The translations under genes and the position numbers were made by a program. Under the pieces are notes generated by a model that searched no databases, was not told the origin of the DNA, and saw nothing but the letters and a program-made list of their open reading frames with translations. A stretch of DNA of 64,000 nucleotides, from the NCBI GenBank assembly GCA_964397525.1, contig CAYNIY010000002.1:1-64000 (forward strand), written 5' to 3'. Position 1 is the first letter of the stretch; every line of letters begins with the position of its first letter. Origin of the DNA: Syntrophopropionicum sp964397525. GTDB lineage: Bacteria; Bacillota; Desulfotomaculia; Desulfotomaculales; Pelotomaculaceae. This document shows positions 34,009-42,594 of the stretch, in pieces.

Positions 34009-34899
34009 CTATTCCTTCCCTTCCCTGCCAAAGTCAAAGATCCGGCCGTTTTTCACTACCCAGCTGCCGTATTTCCTGATATGGTTCCAGGATTTGTATT
34101 CCGGATCGTCGATACCTTTTTCAAGGGCTTTCAGTTCTTCTCTGTATTTTTTTGACATTTCTTTTTCCTGGTAAAGCTCCCTGTCTGTTCCGACCGGGCA
34201 TACTTTGGTGCAGATACCGCAGGGATAAGCCCTTCTCCTGGTCAATTCCTCATGCCACCTGGCACAGCCGATCGCGTCAAATTTAAAATAATAACCGCCC
34301 TGATCCACTTCAGCCCTTAAAACTCCCGGGGGACAGCATTTCGCACACATCTTGCAGTTGATGCATAGGTCCTTTTCCATCACCTGATCCGGTTCAATCT
34401 CAGCCGCTGTAAAAACAGATACCAGGCGCACCCTTGATCCAAAATCCGGAGTCAGAAGGTTATGGCTGCGCGAGACTGTGCCCAGCCCGGCATACTTTGC
34501 CGCAAAAGTATGCGAAAAAGCGGCGAAGGGTTTCTCAATGATGTTCTTGATTGAACCATAACCGTCCCTGGTGAAAAATATTGAGGCGTGACCTTTTTTA
34601 TTCAGGTAGCGGGTGAGTCCGAAAGCCAGGGCATCGAGCTCCCGGTTGCAGGTGTCGTAAGTTTCACGGTGTAAAATTGAAGGTGTCGTGTCAACAATCG
34701 GCAGCGGCATCTGCATCCCCATGACAATAACGGTCCTGGCCATGCTCCAGAGCGCTGTCGGCCAGAAATCAGGCGGAATCTCATTGTATTCCGGCCACCT
34801 CTCCACATTGGCGAAACCTATCAAATCCGCGCCGTGACAAGCCGCATAGTTTATGATATCTTTTTTTAGATCGTCATTCTTCCCCAAATTATCAGGCAT
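34009..34899 (-). CDS. Epoxyqueuosine reductase-like double 4Fe-4S protein
   Basis: 296 residues. Two C-terminal clusters are CINCKMCAKCCPPGVL and CGICTKVCPVG. The N-terminal region (about 10-170) resembles the cobalamin-binding/NAD-like fold of QueG and reductive dehalogenase relatives (HRETYDTCNRELDALAFGL, GLGTVSRSHNLLTPDFGSRVRLVSVFT). It is shorter than QueG and lacks its HEAT domain, so a QueG-like reductase of unknown substrate is the better description. Interestingly the neighbouring gene carries HEAT repeats. Confidence 0.8.
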   Translation of the reverse strand: MPDNLGKNDDLKKDIINYAACHGADLIGFANVERWPEYNEIPPDFWPTALWSMARTVIVMGMQMPLPIVDTTPSILHRETYDTCNRELDALAFGLTRYLNKKGHASIFFTRDGYGSIKNIIEKPFAAFSHTFAAKYAGLGTVSRSHNLLTPDFGSRVRLVSVFTAAEIEPDQVMEKDLCINCKMCAKCCPPGVLRAEVDQGGYYFKFDAIGCARWHEELTRRRAYPCGICTKVCPVGTDRELYQEKEMSKKYREELKALEKGIDDPEYKSWNHIRKYGSWVVKNGRIFDFGREGKE

Positions 34900-35133
34900 A
34901 TTATATCGCCAGCCTCTCTGACAGCCGTCCTGCTTGAAACGGCCTTTAATTTTATAAGTGCTTTAAAATTCAGGGGACGGTTTTTTGTCTTCGCTTCTGC
35001 GCCCTTTGCGCCTGTAGATCTTAGCGCTCTGTTTTATCTTTGTTTCAGGTTTTCGCAGCCAGTAGCCGCGTGCTCCTGAGAGCAATTTCTTCCTTGTTTT
35101 CATATTATCACAACCGGTCATTATATTCCAAAG
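34900..35133. other. Intergenic region without a supported gene
   Basis: About 230 bases. It contains a single GGGGACGGTTTTTTGTC word that also occurs, in part, in the repeat cluster at 38.7 kb. No gene or promoter can be supported. Confidence 0.4.
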
Positions 35134-35901
35134 CTATATATTCAGCCTGTGGCCGTTCTTTTTCAGCCATTCACGGCAGGACTTGTAATCCGGGCAGGCA
35201 TTTTCAACCAGGTCCCAAAATTTTTTGGAATGGTTCGGCTCAACCAAATGTAATAGCTCGTGCACCACAACGTAGTCCATCACGGGCAGGGGGGCCATGA
35301 TCAGGCGCCAGTTGAAGTTCAGGTTTCCAAGCCTTGAACAGCTGCCCCAGCGCGTCTTCTGCCCCCTGATGGCGACCCTGTTAAAGCGCAGCTTCAGAAC
35401 ATTGTTTACGACCCTGATCCTCTGGTTGATCAACAGGCGAGCCATGCTTCTTAACCAGCGTTCCAGCACAACAGCGGAGTCCTTGCCGCTGCCCTCATCC
35501 AGCATGACCACCATTTTGCCGTCCTCAATCTCAACTTTGCAGGCAGCAGTTTTTTTTGCCTGCACTTCGACCTGGTACTCATGCCCGCGGTAAAGTATGT
35601 TTTTACCAGGTTTTATCCATGCCGTCGATAAGTCTTCCTGCACCTTAGTAAAATAAGCCAGCTTGTTCAATATCCAGCCCTGCTTTTCAATTAAAACCTG
35701 ACCCAAACTTCCTGGATCATACTTTTCGGGAACTGTTACCGTCAGGCCGTTTTCAAGATCAATGCTGAGCCGCAGGTTTTTTGCCCTCTGGCTTGTTTTT
35801 AATGTGTAGTGCACTTCTTTGCCGTCCAGACAAACTGAACCACCGGACATCCGGACTTCACGCGGCTCTTGTTTTTTTGCGGTCATGATACTCTGGCTCA
35901 A
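35134..35901 (-). CDS. YgjP-type metallopeptidase-like protein (M48/WLM clan)
   Basis: 255 residues. A zinc-peptidase motif HELLHLVEPNHSKKFW is at about 215-230 with the upstream RWGSCSRLGNLNFNWRLIMAPLPVMDYVVVHELLH block. It has the SprT-like/YgjP (DUF45) build. The N-terminal beta domain carries the usual DLENGLTVTVPEKYD-type strand. The biological substrate is unknown. The TTG start follows GGGGTG. Monocistronic by spacing. Confidence 0.85.
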   Translation of the reverse strand: MSQSIMTAKKQEPREVRMSGGSVCLDGKEVHYTLKTSQRAKNLRLSIDLENGLTVTVPEKYDPGSLGQVLIEKQGWILNKLAYFTKVQEDLSTAWIKPGKNILYRGHEYQVEVQAKKTAACKVEIEDGKMVVMLDEGSGKDSAVVLERWLRSMARLLINQRIRVVNNVLKLRFNRVAIRGQKTRWGSCSRLGNLNFNWRLIMAPLPVMDYVVVHELLHLVEPNHSKKFWDLVENACPDYKSCREWLKKNGHRLNI

Positions 35902-35962
35902 TAAATAAACACCCCGTTATAATGAGGAAATTTGCTGCTGCCATAATAATGTTAATGCTAAA

Positions 35963-35992
35963 AAAGAGTAATGGCCTGGGCTATTACTCTTT
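35963..35992 (-). terminator. Terminator after the FmdB-like gene
   Basis: Stem AAAGAGTAAT-x-GCC / GGC-x-ATTACTCTTT, followed on the minus strand by TTTTTT. Confidence 0.75.
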
Positions 35993-36016
35993 CTGTCCTA
36001 TAAAAGCAAAACCACC

Positions 36017-36283
36017 TTAAGCCAGGCTGCCGCCGCAGGCACCCGGGCCCCCGCAGGCATTTGCCCCGGGACAGGTTTTAGCCGGCGCGCTTTCGCATCC
36101 CGCGCAGGTTGTCGTGTCATTGGCAGGTTTTCCGACCGAACTTGGTAAAAAAGGAGCCGAGATAAGCTTCTTTAAATCAGAGCTTCCGCAAGCCGCGCAT
36201 CTTGCCTTGTTATTAAGGCCCGGCAGCTGGAGAATTTCAAATACCTTTTCGCAGCCATTGCACTTGTACTCAAAAATTGGCAT
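36017..36283 (-). CDS. FmdB-family zinc ribbon protein
   Basis: 88 residues from the ATG after GGAGGTGCTTTTT. The N-terminal zinc ribbon has MPIFEYKCNGCEKVFEIL and CAACGSSDLKKLISAPF, typical of the FmdB putative regulatory family. The C-terminal tail is Cys/Gly rich (CAGCES, CPGANACGGPGACGG) and could bind more metal. Its role is unknown in this organism. Confidence 0.9.
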   Translation of the reverse strand: MPIFEYKCNGCEKVFEILQLPGLNNKARCAACGSSDLKKLISAPFLPSSVGKPANDTTTCAGCESAPAKTCPGANACGGPGACGGSLA

Positions 36284-36337
36284 AAAAAGCACCTCCAAAT
36301 ATTTAATCCACTAAACATGAAATCCTGACTTGGCAAT

Positions 36338-36610
36338 TTATTTGACCGGGATCCTTTTTAGTTCGAAGATCACAGGACGGTCCGGGTCGGGGCAGGCCCA
36401 GGTCGTTGTATTGCTGTCCTCAGCCCAGGGAAAGCTGCCGCCGTAAAGAAGCGCTGCAACAGCGGAACGCAGCGAATCATAGGCAAACTGACACAGCCCT
36501 CCCGGTGTAAATTGCGCAAACTCAAATGTGTCCCCGATTCTGTGGCCGTATGAACATTTACCATCTCCCCGAATTTCTACCACAGTGGCGACTACCTTGT
36601 ATTTATACAT
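36338..36610 (-). CDS. TIGR04076-family protein
   Basis: 90 residues of a small family of unknown function (MYKYKVVATVVEIRGDGKC... SYGHRIGDTFEF ... WAEDSNTTTWACPDPDRPVIFELKRIP). Three Cys (about 19, 40 and 73) may matter but there is no clear motif. The ATG follows GAGGTGGTAAA. It lies 54 bases upstream of the FmdB-like gene, a likely two-gene operon. Confidence 0.75.
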   Translation of the reverse strand: MYKYKVVATVVEIRGDGKCSYGHRIGDTFEFAQFTPGGLCQFAYDSLRSAVAALLYGGSFPWAEDSNTTTWACPDPDRPVIFELKRIPVK

Positions 36611-36772
36611 TTTACCACCTCAAGCACCTGCTTTAAAACATTTTTCATTTACTTTAACACATACTGCCTGGTTATTCAAAGGAGCATTTTACCCTTTTGT
36701 CTGCCGCATACACATTGATATTGCCCATCCAGACTGTGTGTGTTATTATCGCGTCAACCAGGAGGTGTTGTT

Positions 36773-37525
36773 ATGAAAGTAGTTTTTCATGATTTGTACT
36801 GCTCTGTATATGACTACGACCCAGCCGCGGCAGCGGGCAGGATGGAGAGCATTGTTGATGAGCTTGAGGGATTATACGAATTTGTTGAGCCGCAGCCGGC
36901 TGCTGAAGAGGATATTCTGCTGGTACACAGCCAGGAACACCTGGAATGGGTAAAAAGCCGTGGTCCGCTATATGAGATCGCCATGTATTCCGCAGGCGGG
37001 GCAATCAAGGCTGGGGAGATGGCTGTGCGGCGAGATCCCGCTTTCGCCCTGATCAGGCCCCCTGGCCATCATGCCAGCAGGGATTCGAGCTGGGGATTCT
37101 GCTGGTTCAACAACATAGCCATAGCGGTGGAGAAACTGCGCCGGCTGGGAATAGTAAAGAAAGTCCTTATTGTCGACACAGACCTTCATTTTGGTGATGG
37201 TACCGACAACCTCTTCGAGGGTAACAGTGATGTATACTATTACAGTGTCTATAATATCAAGGGCCTGGAAGAGTGTCTGAGCGTCAATAGAGACTGTGAC
37301 TTAATTGCGGTCTCCGCCGGATTTGACAAGCATAAGGACGACTGGGGTTTAATTTACACAACAGAGGACTTTGCCGTAATGGGCAGCATGATCGCCAACC
37401 ACGCCCGCAAGTTCTGCCAGGGCAGGTTTTTTGCTGTTCTTGAAGGCGGTTATAACCACCGTGTGCTGGGCAAAAATGTTAAGGCGATGCTGAAGGGTTT
37501 TGATCTGGGGAATACTACTGGTTAA
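36773..37525 (+). CDS. Histone-deacetylase-like (class II) amidohydrolase
   Basis: 250 residues. The zinc/catalytic set is visible: RPPGHHA (two His), DTDLHFGDGT (Asp/His ligands), SAGFDKHKDDWG (Asp ligand) and LEGGYNHRVL near the end. Such bacterial proteins deacetylate acetylpolyamines or other acyl amides. It is shorter than typical members (about 300-340), with a compressed region between GDGTDNLF and CDLIAVSAGF. The ATG after AGGAGGTGTTGTT is chosen over an upstream frame. Its 3' end overlaps the convergent MFS gene by 11 bases. Confidence 0.88.
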   Translation: MKVVFHDLYCSVYDYDPAAAAGRMESIVDELEGLYEFVEPQPAAEEDILLVHSQEHLEWVKSRGPLYEIAMYSAGGAIKAGEMAVRRDPAFALIRPPGHHASRDSSWGFCWFNNIAIAVEKLRRLGIVKKVLIVDTDLHFGDGTDNLFEGNSDVYYYSVYNIKGLEECLSVNRDCDLIAVSAGFDKHKDDWGLIYTTEDFAVMGSMIANHARKFCQGRFFAVLEGGYNHRVLGKNVKAMLKGFDLGNTTG

Positions 37526-38633
37526 CGGTCGCTTCCTTTTTAGCCGGCATAGCAGCCAGCATTCCCGCCAAACCCAGGGCAGCAGCAAAAAACAACACCC
37601 CGCGGTAACCCCAGCCCTGGGCGATAAGCCCTCCAAGAAATGGCCCGACAGCGCTGCATAAATTCAGGGTGGCCTGAAACAAACCACCCGCGGTCCCTTT
37701 TTCTTCACCGCTGCGCAGGACAATAAGCAAGGCGCCGACATACAAGCAGGACCAGGCCACACCTAAAAGCGCCATGATAATTATCAGGTGTGTCCGGCCC
37801 GTGAAAAAGGCCATCGCGGTAAACACCAGCACAGAGATCAACTGGCCAAAGAAAAATATCTTGACCTCAGAAAACCTCTCCATAAAGCGCATCACCAGGA
37901 ACTGCACAGCAAAGTTTATACCCCACAGCAGGCCGATCCAAAATTTATCCATGCCCAGCGAAGCCAGGTACAGCGGCAGTATGATCCAAACCGCGGTGGC
38001 ACCCAGATGCCGCAGGAAAACAGCCAGGTAAACCCTGTAATCACGGCGCAGAACATGCCACAAGTTTGGAGGGGTGGAAAATTTGCACACCGGTTTCTTA
38101 TGAAATGCCAGGGATATAAGAAATGCCAGCAGGCAGAAAATAAAGCTGAGCCAAAACAGCATTTGGATATTTGCAACAAACGCCGCTGCAAGTGCGCCGA
38201 AAATCCAGCCCAGTGACCCGTATGAACTGTATTTACCCATGTCGATGTCCGCTTCAAAGGCATAGGCGATCATAGCGGCAGTTGCTATGCCGAGTGAAAA
38301 GCCCACTGCCCCCCGCACCAGCATCAGCACCAGGACGCTATGGGCGAATAGCTGTGTGGCAAAAGCCGCGCTGCTGATTAAAAGTCCCCACCTGACAAAA
38401 ACAAGCCTGCCCAGGCGATCTGACTTCCAGCCTGAATATAGAGATGACGATAAAAACGCGGTGCCGTAAACAGCGCCAACCAGGCCGACCTGGAAATCAG
38501 ATGCCCCGAGATCAGCTCCCAGTAATGGAATAAAAATTATTGATCCCTGGGTGGCAAAGCTTAGAAAAAAGTTGACCAGGCCAATCAGCCAGCGGCGGTT
38601 ATTATCTACCCCTGCTCCGTTTTCCAAAACCAT
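37515..38633 (-). CDS. Major facilitator superfamily transporter
   Basis: 372 residues, about eleven or twelve helices, with the MFS motif A variant WKSDRLGRLVFV in the loop 2-3 region and a second GEEKGTAGGLF region. It exports or imports a small solute across the membrane; the substrate is unknown. The ATG follows GAGGTT at short spacing. It converges with the deacetylase-like gene and overlaps it by 11 bases. Confidence 0.85.
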   Translation of the reverse strand: MVLENGAGVDNNRRWLIGLVNFFLSFATQGSIIFIPLLGADLGASDFQVGLVGAVYGTAFLSSSLYSGWKSDRLGRLVFVRWGLLISSAAFATQLFAHSVLVLMLVRGAVGFSLGIATAAMIAYAFEADIDMGKYSSYGSLGWIFGALAAAFVANIQMLFWLSFIFCLLAFLISLAFHKKPVCKFSTPPNLWHVLRRDYRVYLAVFLRHLGATAVWIILPLYLASLGMDKFWIGLLWGINFAVQFLVMRFMERFSEVKIFFFGQLISVLVFTAMAFFTGRTHLIIIMALLGVAWSCLYVGALLIVLRSGEEKGTAGGLFQATLNLCSAVGPFLGGLIAQGWGYRGVLFFAAALGLAGMLAAMPAKKEATVNQ

Positions 38634-38698
38634 AACCTCTTACCTTAATATAGTAACCGTATTTTAACATAAAAGCATTTTTACTGCATGTCACAGTT

Positions 38699-38918
38699 GG
38701 AAGCAGGGGGACGGTTCTCCTGCTTCCGCGCAATTGTAGGTGCGGCTTCAGCCGCACATGGCCGGCTGAAGCCGGCCCTGCAAAACGATCATACTTTGTC
38801 ATTCTGAACGCTAGTGAAGATCTGGCGTGAGATCCTTCGCGGGCGCTCAGGATGACAATAACTTCACATGACACCAGACAGAGGAACGGGGACACATCCC
38901 AATTCAGGATATGTCCCC
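38699..38918. repeat. Cluster of REP-like palindromes, including copy 2 of the 3-kb repeat
   Basis: Five palindromes in 220 bases: GGAAGCAGG...CCTGCTTCC (38699-38727), GTGCGGCT/AGCCGCAC, GGCCGGCT/AGCCGGCC, the 38797-38858 copy of the GTCATTCTGA repeat in reverse orientation to copy 1, and GGGGACA-x-ATCC / GGAT-x-TGTCCCC at about 38886-38918. No open frame with support. The 296-base gap between the MFS and trpF genes holds nothing else. Confidence 0.75.
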
Positions 38919-38929
38919 GATATAGCTCG

Positions 38930-39628
38930 CTATGTTTTCGTTGCCTCAGCCTGTCTTAACTCCCCCATCAGGGCCTTGAGCTTGGCGGCACTTTTCTTGC
39001 CGGGTGATTCCTCAACCCCGGAGCTCAGGTCAATACCATAAGGCCTTACCGTTTCCACAGCCCTGCGGACATTGCCAGGGTTAATCCCGCCAGCTAAAAA
39101 TGCGGGCAGTTTCGCTTCTCGCACAAGCTCTTTTACCAGGAGCCAGTCGGCAGTCAGCCCAGTACCTCCGAATTTACCGCTGGATAGCGCTGCTGTGTCA
39201 AAAACAACCGCGTCCACTCCGGCCTCCCGGCACAGTGATGTTTTTTCAGCAACCACTGCAAAGTCAAAACCAGCGGCAGACTCGCCGCCAGCTGGCAGGT
39301 ACAGCGACTGCCAGACCTGCAAACCGGGCTGCAGCTTTTTCAGCCAGCCGGCCATTTCCGGCCCCTCCTGGCTTAGGAACTGGATCGCGTGTGGCTTCAG
39401 GATCAGCAACAGCTCATGAATTCTTTCAGGTTTCATCTGATGGACCAGCGCCACGACGGGGAGCGGGGCAGACGTAAAAATCGGAACAGCATCGTTCATA
39501 AACAAGGTGCGGGGTGAAATCGCGGCCTCAATGATCACCCCGATATAGTCAGCGCCCAGCTCTGCCGCCAGGCAGGCGTCTTCCAGACTGGTGATCCCAC
39601 ATATCTTAACCCTGCAGATATCTTTCAT
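38930..39628 (-). CDS. trpF: Phosphoribosylanthranilate isomerase
   Basis: 232 residues, TIM barrel. VKICGITSLEDACLAAELGADYIGV gives the catalytic Cys. The catalytic Asp region is unusual, and GGINPGNVRRAVETVRPYGIDLSSGVEESPGKKSAAKL is a perfect C-terminal phosphate site. It catalyses the third step of tryptophan synthesis from anthranilate. It stands alone, without other trp genes, and the segment GVIIEAAISPRTLFMN differs from the usual GFVF-x-SPR, so a changed substrate is possible. Confidence 0.82.
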   Translation of the reverse strand: MKDICRVKICGITSLEDACLAAELGADYIGVIIEAAISPRTLFMNDAVPIFTSAPLPVVALVHQMKPERIHELLLILKPHAIQFLSQEGPEMAGWLKKLQPGLQVWQSLYLPAGGESAAGFDFAVVAEKTSLCREAGVDAVVFDTAALSSGKFGGTGLTADWLLVKELVREAKLPAFLAGGINPGNVRRAVETVRPYGIDLSSGVEESPGKKSAAKLKALMGELRQAEATKT

Positions 39629-39814
39629 GGGAGCAGATCCTCTCTTTTAGTGGTAATTAATATATTGCTTGCGCCAAAATATATTATATGCCCGGTACCT
39701 GTTTGATGGCAACGGGTTTATGTCGAAACGACCTGCCGGCAATAAAGGATGTGATATTTATATAAAAAGGTTTTTATGTTAAGCTGAAATATAATCAGAA
39801 AGGTGGGAAAATCC

Positions 39815-41089
39815 ATGAACGAAAAGATACAGCAACCTGACCAGGCAGATCTTGAGGAAAGTCTGGTTGAAACCCTCCCGGAAGCGCATATCAGGGCACA
39901 AAAAGAGCGCATCCGCCAGGAAAGATTGGAGAAGATCCAGCAGGAGAGAGTTAAGCTTGATGATCTCAAACAGCTGGCACAATTTGAATCAAGACAAGCA
40001 GAACTTTTTATTGAAGGCTGTAAAAACATCCTCAAGGATAACCTGGCCGCCGATCATAAGGCGGAGTGGGCATCTCTCTATAATGACATACCTTATCCTC
40101 CTTTTGTATATAAAAATCCTGCTCCCAGATATAACCAGATCGCCCGGGAAAAAGGGGTACCGCCAAAGAGCACTTTTTCTGAGCTGCTGTCCCCTGCCGT
40201 GAAGAAAGAACGGCTGCAGAAAGAAAACGATGCTAATAATGCTTATAACCTGATGCTCAAGCAGTATGAGGAGGAAAAAGAAGCCCAGCGCGCCGCCCAT
40301 GAAAAAGAGAGAGCTGCATATTTAAACGCACAGATGGAATATAACAACGCGGTTGAACGGCTGCAGCTGGATTATGAAAAGGGAGACCCTGCAGCCATCC
40401 AGAGTATTGCCAGGATTGTGCTTAACGGGATACTAAGGCCTGATCTTGTCAGGGTATACTTTGACGCTGTTTACCAGCCAGCAGAAAAACTATTGGTCAT
40501 CGATGCTTTACTGCCCTCCTATTACGACCTGCCGCGCGCACTCAGCTATCAGTACAGTAAAGGAGCGGGAGAAATTACCCCAATCGAAATGAGCGATCAG
40601 GAGTTTGATGCTTTTTACCTGGACCTGATCCTGCAAATTGCCCTTAGCGCGATGGATACAATTTTTAAAGCAATCCCAGCCCGGCATGTGCAGGGGGTTG
40701 GCTTTAATGGACTGATTGAAAATGATAAAATCGAGAAAAATTTGGATACAAAGTCCTGCATTATGACCTGCAAGGCCGCAATAAATGACTTTACAGCCTT
40801 AGATCTTGCCCGGAACTCATATTCGGAAAATTTCTTCAAACTAAAAGGGCAGCTGGCAAAATCCCTTTCAGGAGATGATACTGTACCTTCAATGATCATC
40901 ACTGAGCCAGCATCAGGCCATGATGAATCAGATGGGAATACCGATAATTCAAAAACCGGTACAATACCGCCGGAATACAAGCCTGGAGAATTTAAGCAGG
41001 TTACATCAAAAATTGTGGAGGAGATGCTGGAAGACATAGAAAAAAACCTGCTGAAGTCTGTCCGGGACAAGGATGATATGCTCCACTAA
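39815..41089 (+). CDS. Uncharacterised coiled-coil protein
   Basis: 424 residues. Charged coiled coils lie at about 10-75 (EKERIRQERLEKIQQERVKLDDL) and about 125-180. A more globular middle (about 190-340) follows, then an acidic, low-complexity stretch (SGHDESDGNTDNSKTG) and a short C-terminal helix. No signal peptide or membrane segment. I do not recognise the family. The ATG after AAAGGTGGGAAAATCC is chosen. Monocistronic, no terminator seen. Confidence 0.75.
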   Translation: MNEKIQQPDQADLEESLVETLPEAHIRAQKERIRQERLEKIQQERVKLDDLKQLAQFESRQAELFIEGCKNILKDNLAADHKAEWASLYNDIPYPPFVYKNPAPRYNQIAREKGVPPKSTFSELLSPAVKKERLQKENDANNAYNLMLKQYEEEKEAQRAAHEKERAAYLNAQMEYNNAVERLQLDYEKGDPAAIQSIARIVLNGILRPDLVRVYFDAVYQPAEKLLVIDALLPSYYDLPRALSYQYSKGAGEITPIEMSDQEFDAFYLDLILQIALSAMDTIFKAIPARHVQGVGFNGLIENDKIEKNLDTKSCIMTCKAAINDFTALDLARNSYSENFFKLKGQLAKSLSGDDTVPSMIITEPASGHDESDGNTDNSKTGTIPPEYKPGEFKQVTSKIVEEMLEDIEKNLLKSVRDKDDMLH

Positions 41090-41194
41090 ATTTAATTGAC
41101 TTCTTTTTCGACGAACTGTTGGATAAATAATTTTCAATTATTTAATTATTTCTGAAAATTCTGCAATGTTAATCGTTTCAATTTACCCCACCAT

Positions 41195-41698
41195 GTGGTA
41201 ATATTAAACAGGAAGAATTCCACACGGGGGGTGCTTTTTACGGAAACTTCACTGCATGACCTTGCGGTTTTTTACAAAAAGCTTGATCGTGTGCTTCAGC
41301 CGTCAAACAGATCCTGCGGCAGCTGTGGCGAGTGCTGCCGGAATTTATCCATGCTGCGCGTTTACCCGCTGGAACTTCAGAGCATCAGGAAATATATACA
41401 TAATGACAATTTATCAAAGAACTTTGAAGATTTTTCAAACAACAGGGTAATTAAAATTTGGGGTGATTTAGATGGACTGGGACGTTGTCCTTTCCAGGCA
41501 GAAGACCTCTGTACCATCTACCATGTCCGTCCATATTTCTGCCGCGTTTACGGCCATTATAACTCCCAGGGCAACAGTCTGCTCAAGGGATGCGTATACA
41601 ACGGTCATTCCAGAGCATACTTAAAAAGAGAAGAACTGCCCCTGTATGCTGAATTTCTAAATCTTGTGGAAAGAAAACCGCAACTGGTAATGTGCTAA
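41195..41698 (+). CDS. YkgJ-family cysteine cluster protein
   Basis: Up to 167 residues. Eight Cys in the family pattern: CGSCGECCRNL, CPFQAEDLCTIYHVRPYFCRVYG and GCVYNG. Such proteins bind an Fe-S cluster or zinc, and the family includes Fe-S oxidoreductase-like proteins of unknown function. The start is not clear: the first GTG (41195) lacks a good site, a GTG at 41231 is possible, and GGGGGGTG lies just downstream. The fold begins near SLHDLAVFYKKLD. Confidence 0.8.
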   Translation: MVILNRKNSTRGVLFTETSLHDLAVFYKKLDRVLQPSNRSCGSCGECCRNLSMLRVYPLELQSIRKYIHNDNLSKNFEDFSNNRVIKIWGDLDGLGRCPFQAEDLCTIYHVRPYFCRVYGHYNSQGNSLLKGCVYNGHSRAYLKREELPLYAEFLNLVERKPQLVMC

Positions 41699-41708
41699 AA
41701 AATGCTTA

Positions 41709-41744
41709 AAAACACCTCGGGATACTATAAATCCCGAGGTGTTT
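41709..41744. terminator. Bidirectional terminator between the YkgJ-like gene and rubrerythrin
   Basis: Stem AAACACCTCGGGAT / ATCCCGAGGTGTTT with an 8-nt loop. T-runs follow on both strands. Confidence 0.85.
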
Positions 41745-41796
41745 TATAAACCGGTTTATTTGATCCTGCCTGTTCAGTCTTTGCAGCAGTTTATCA

Positions 41797-42288
41797 TCAG
41801 TCAACAATTTTAAATGCTTTTGCCGGTGCGCCACAGATCGGACATTTGTCAGGCGGGCCATTTTCCGCAACATTGCCGCAAACCGTGCAGAGGTAATACT
41901 CCACCTCTGGCTTGCTTTCCAGAGAATCAAGCAGCTTCTGGTATAATGCTGCGTGGACCTTCTCAGCCTCGTTGGCATGGTTGAAAGCCCTTTTGGCCTG
42001 GTTGTGGCAATCCTTTTCAGCTTCCTCGATAAATCCCGGGTACATGTGGGTAAATTCGAAGGTCTCACCTTCAATAGCGCCCTTCAGGTTCTCAGCGGTG
42101 GTTTTTATGATCCCCAGGGCCTTCATCTCTGCCAGGGCATGGATCGCTTCCGCTTCGGAAGCCGCCCTGAACATTTTAGCCACAGTGGGATAACCCTCTT
42201 CTTCAGCTTTTTGGGCAAAAGCCGCGTACTTGCGGTTTGCCTGTGACTCGCCGGCGATGGCTTCTTTCAGATTCTTATCAGTGCTCAT
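41797..42288 (-). CDS. Rubrerythrin
   Basis: 163 residues. The four-helix ferritin-like domain (1-130) carries di-iron Glu/His residues (EAIAGESQANRKY, EAEAIHALAE, EGETFEFTHMYPGFIEEAE, HANEAEKVHAALY). The C-terminal rubredoxin domain has CTVCGNVAENGPPDKCPICGAP. It reduces hydrogen peroxide with electrons from rubredoxin-type donors, protecting anaerobes. The ATG follows GGAGGGGTAGT. Monocistronic. Confidence 0.96.
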   Translation of the reverse strand: MSTDKNLKEAIAGESQANRKYAAFAQKAEEEGYPTVAKMFRAASEAEAIHALAEMKALGIIKTTAENLKGAIEGETFEFTHMYPGFIEEAEKDCHNQAKRAFNHANEAEKVHAALYQKLLDSLESKPEVEYYLCTVCGNVAENGPPDKCPICGAPAKAFKIVD

Positions 42289-42594
42289 ACTACCCCTCCA
42301 GTTTTTCTTTTATTATAGCAATAAATTTATTATCATTTAAACTATATTTTCTTAAATATTTATTAACTATTTTTCATAGAGGAACCGGCATTTACGGCTG
42401 CCTGTTTCCAGACATGTATGAACCTATGGCCGCCAGCTTTTTCAGCGCCATAAAAAACAACAACGGCTGTAAAATTTCAGCGATTTTTAGTATAATGAGA
42501 AATATAAATAAAAAAAGGGGAAAGTACTTAAACAAAGAAATTAAATATAAAATGACTTATGCTAAGCTTTTACAGTAAAGAAAGGAGACCCTTA
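42289..42594 (+). other. 306-base intergenic region
   Basis: AT-rich, with a possible minus-10 TATAAT near 42491-42496 but a poor -35. The ribosome site AAAGGAG of the next gene lies at the right end. I see no other gene here. Confidence 0.3.

Noticed and set aside
36611..36772. Promoter for the deacetylase-like gene (TTGATA near 36716)
   Set aside because: No -10 at acceptable spacing.
37515..37525. Frameshift at the deacetylase/MFS junction
   Set aside because: Both ends are normal for their families; this is a small convergent overlap.
38602..38895. 97-codon minus-strand frame
   Set aside because: It is made largely of the REP-like palindromes and overlaps the MFS start.
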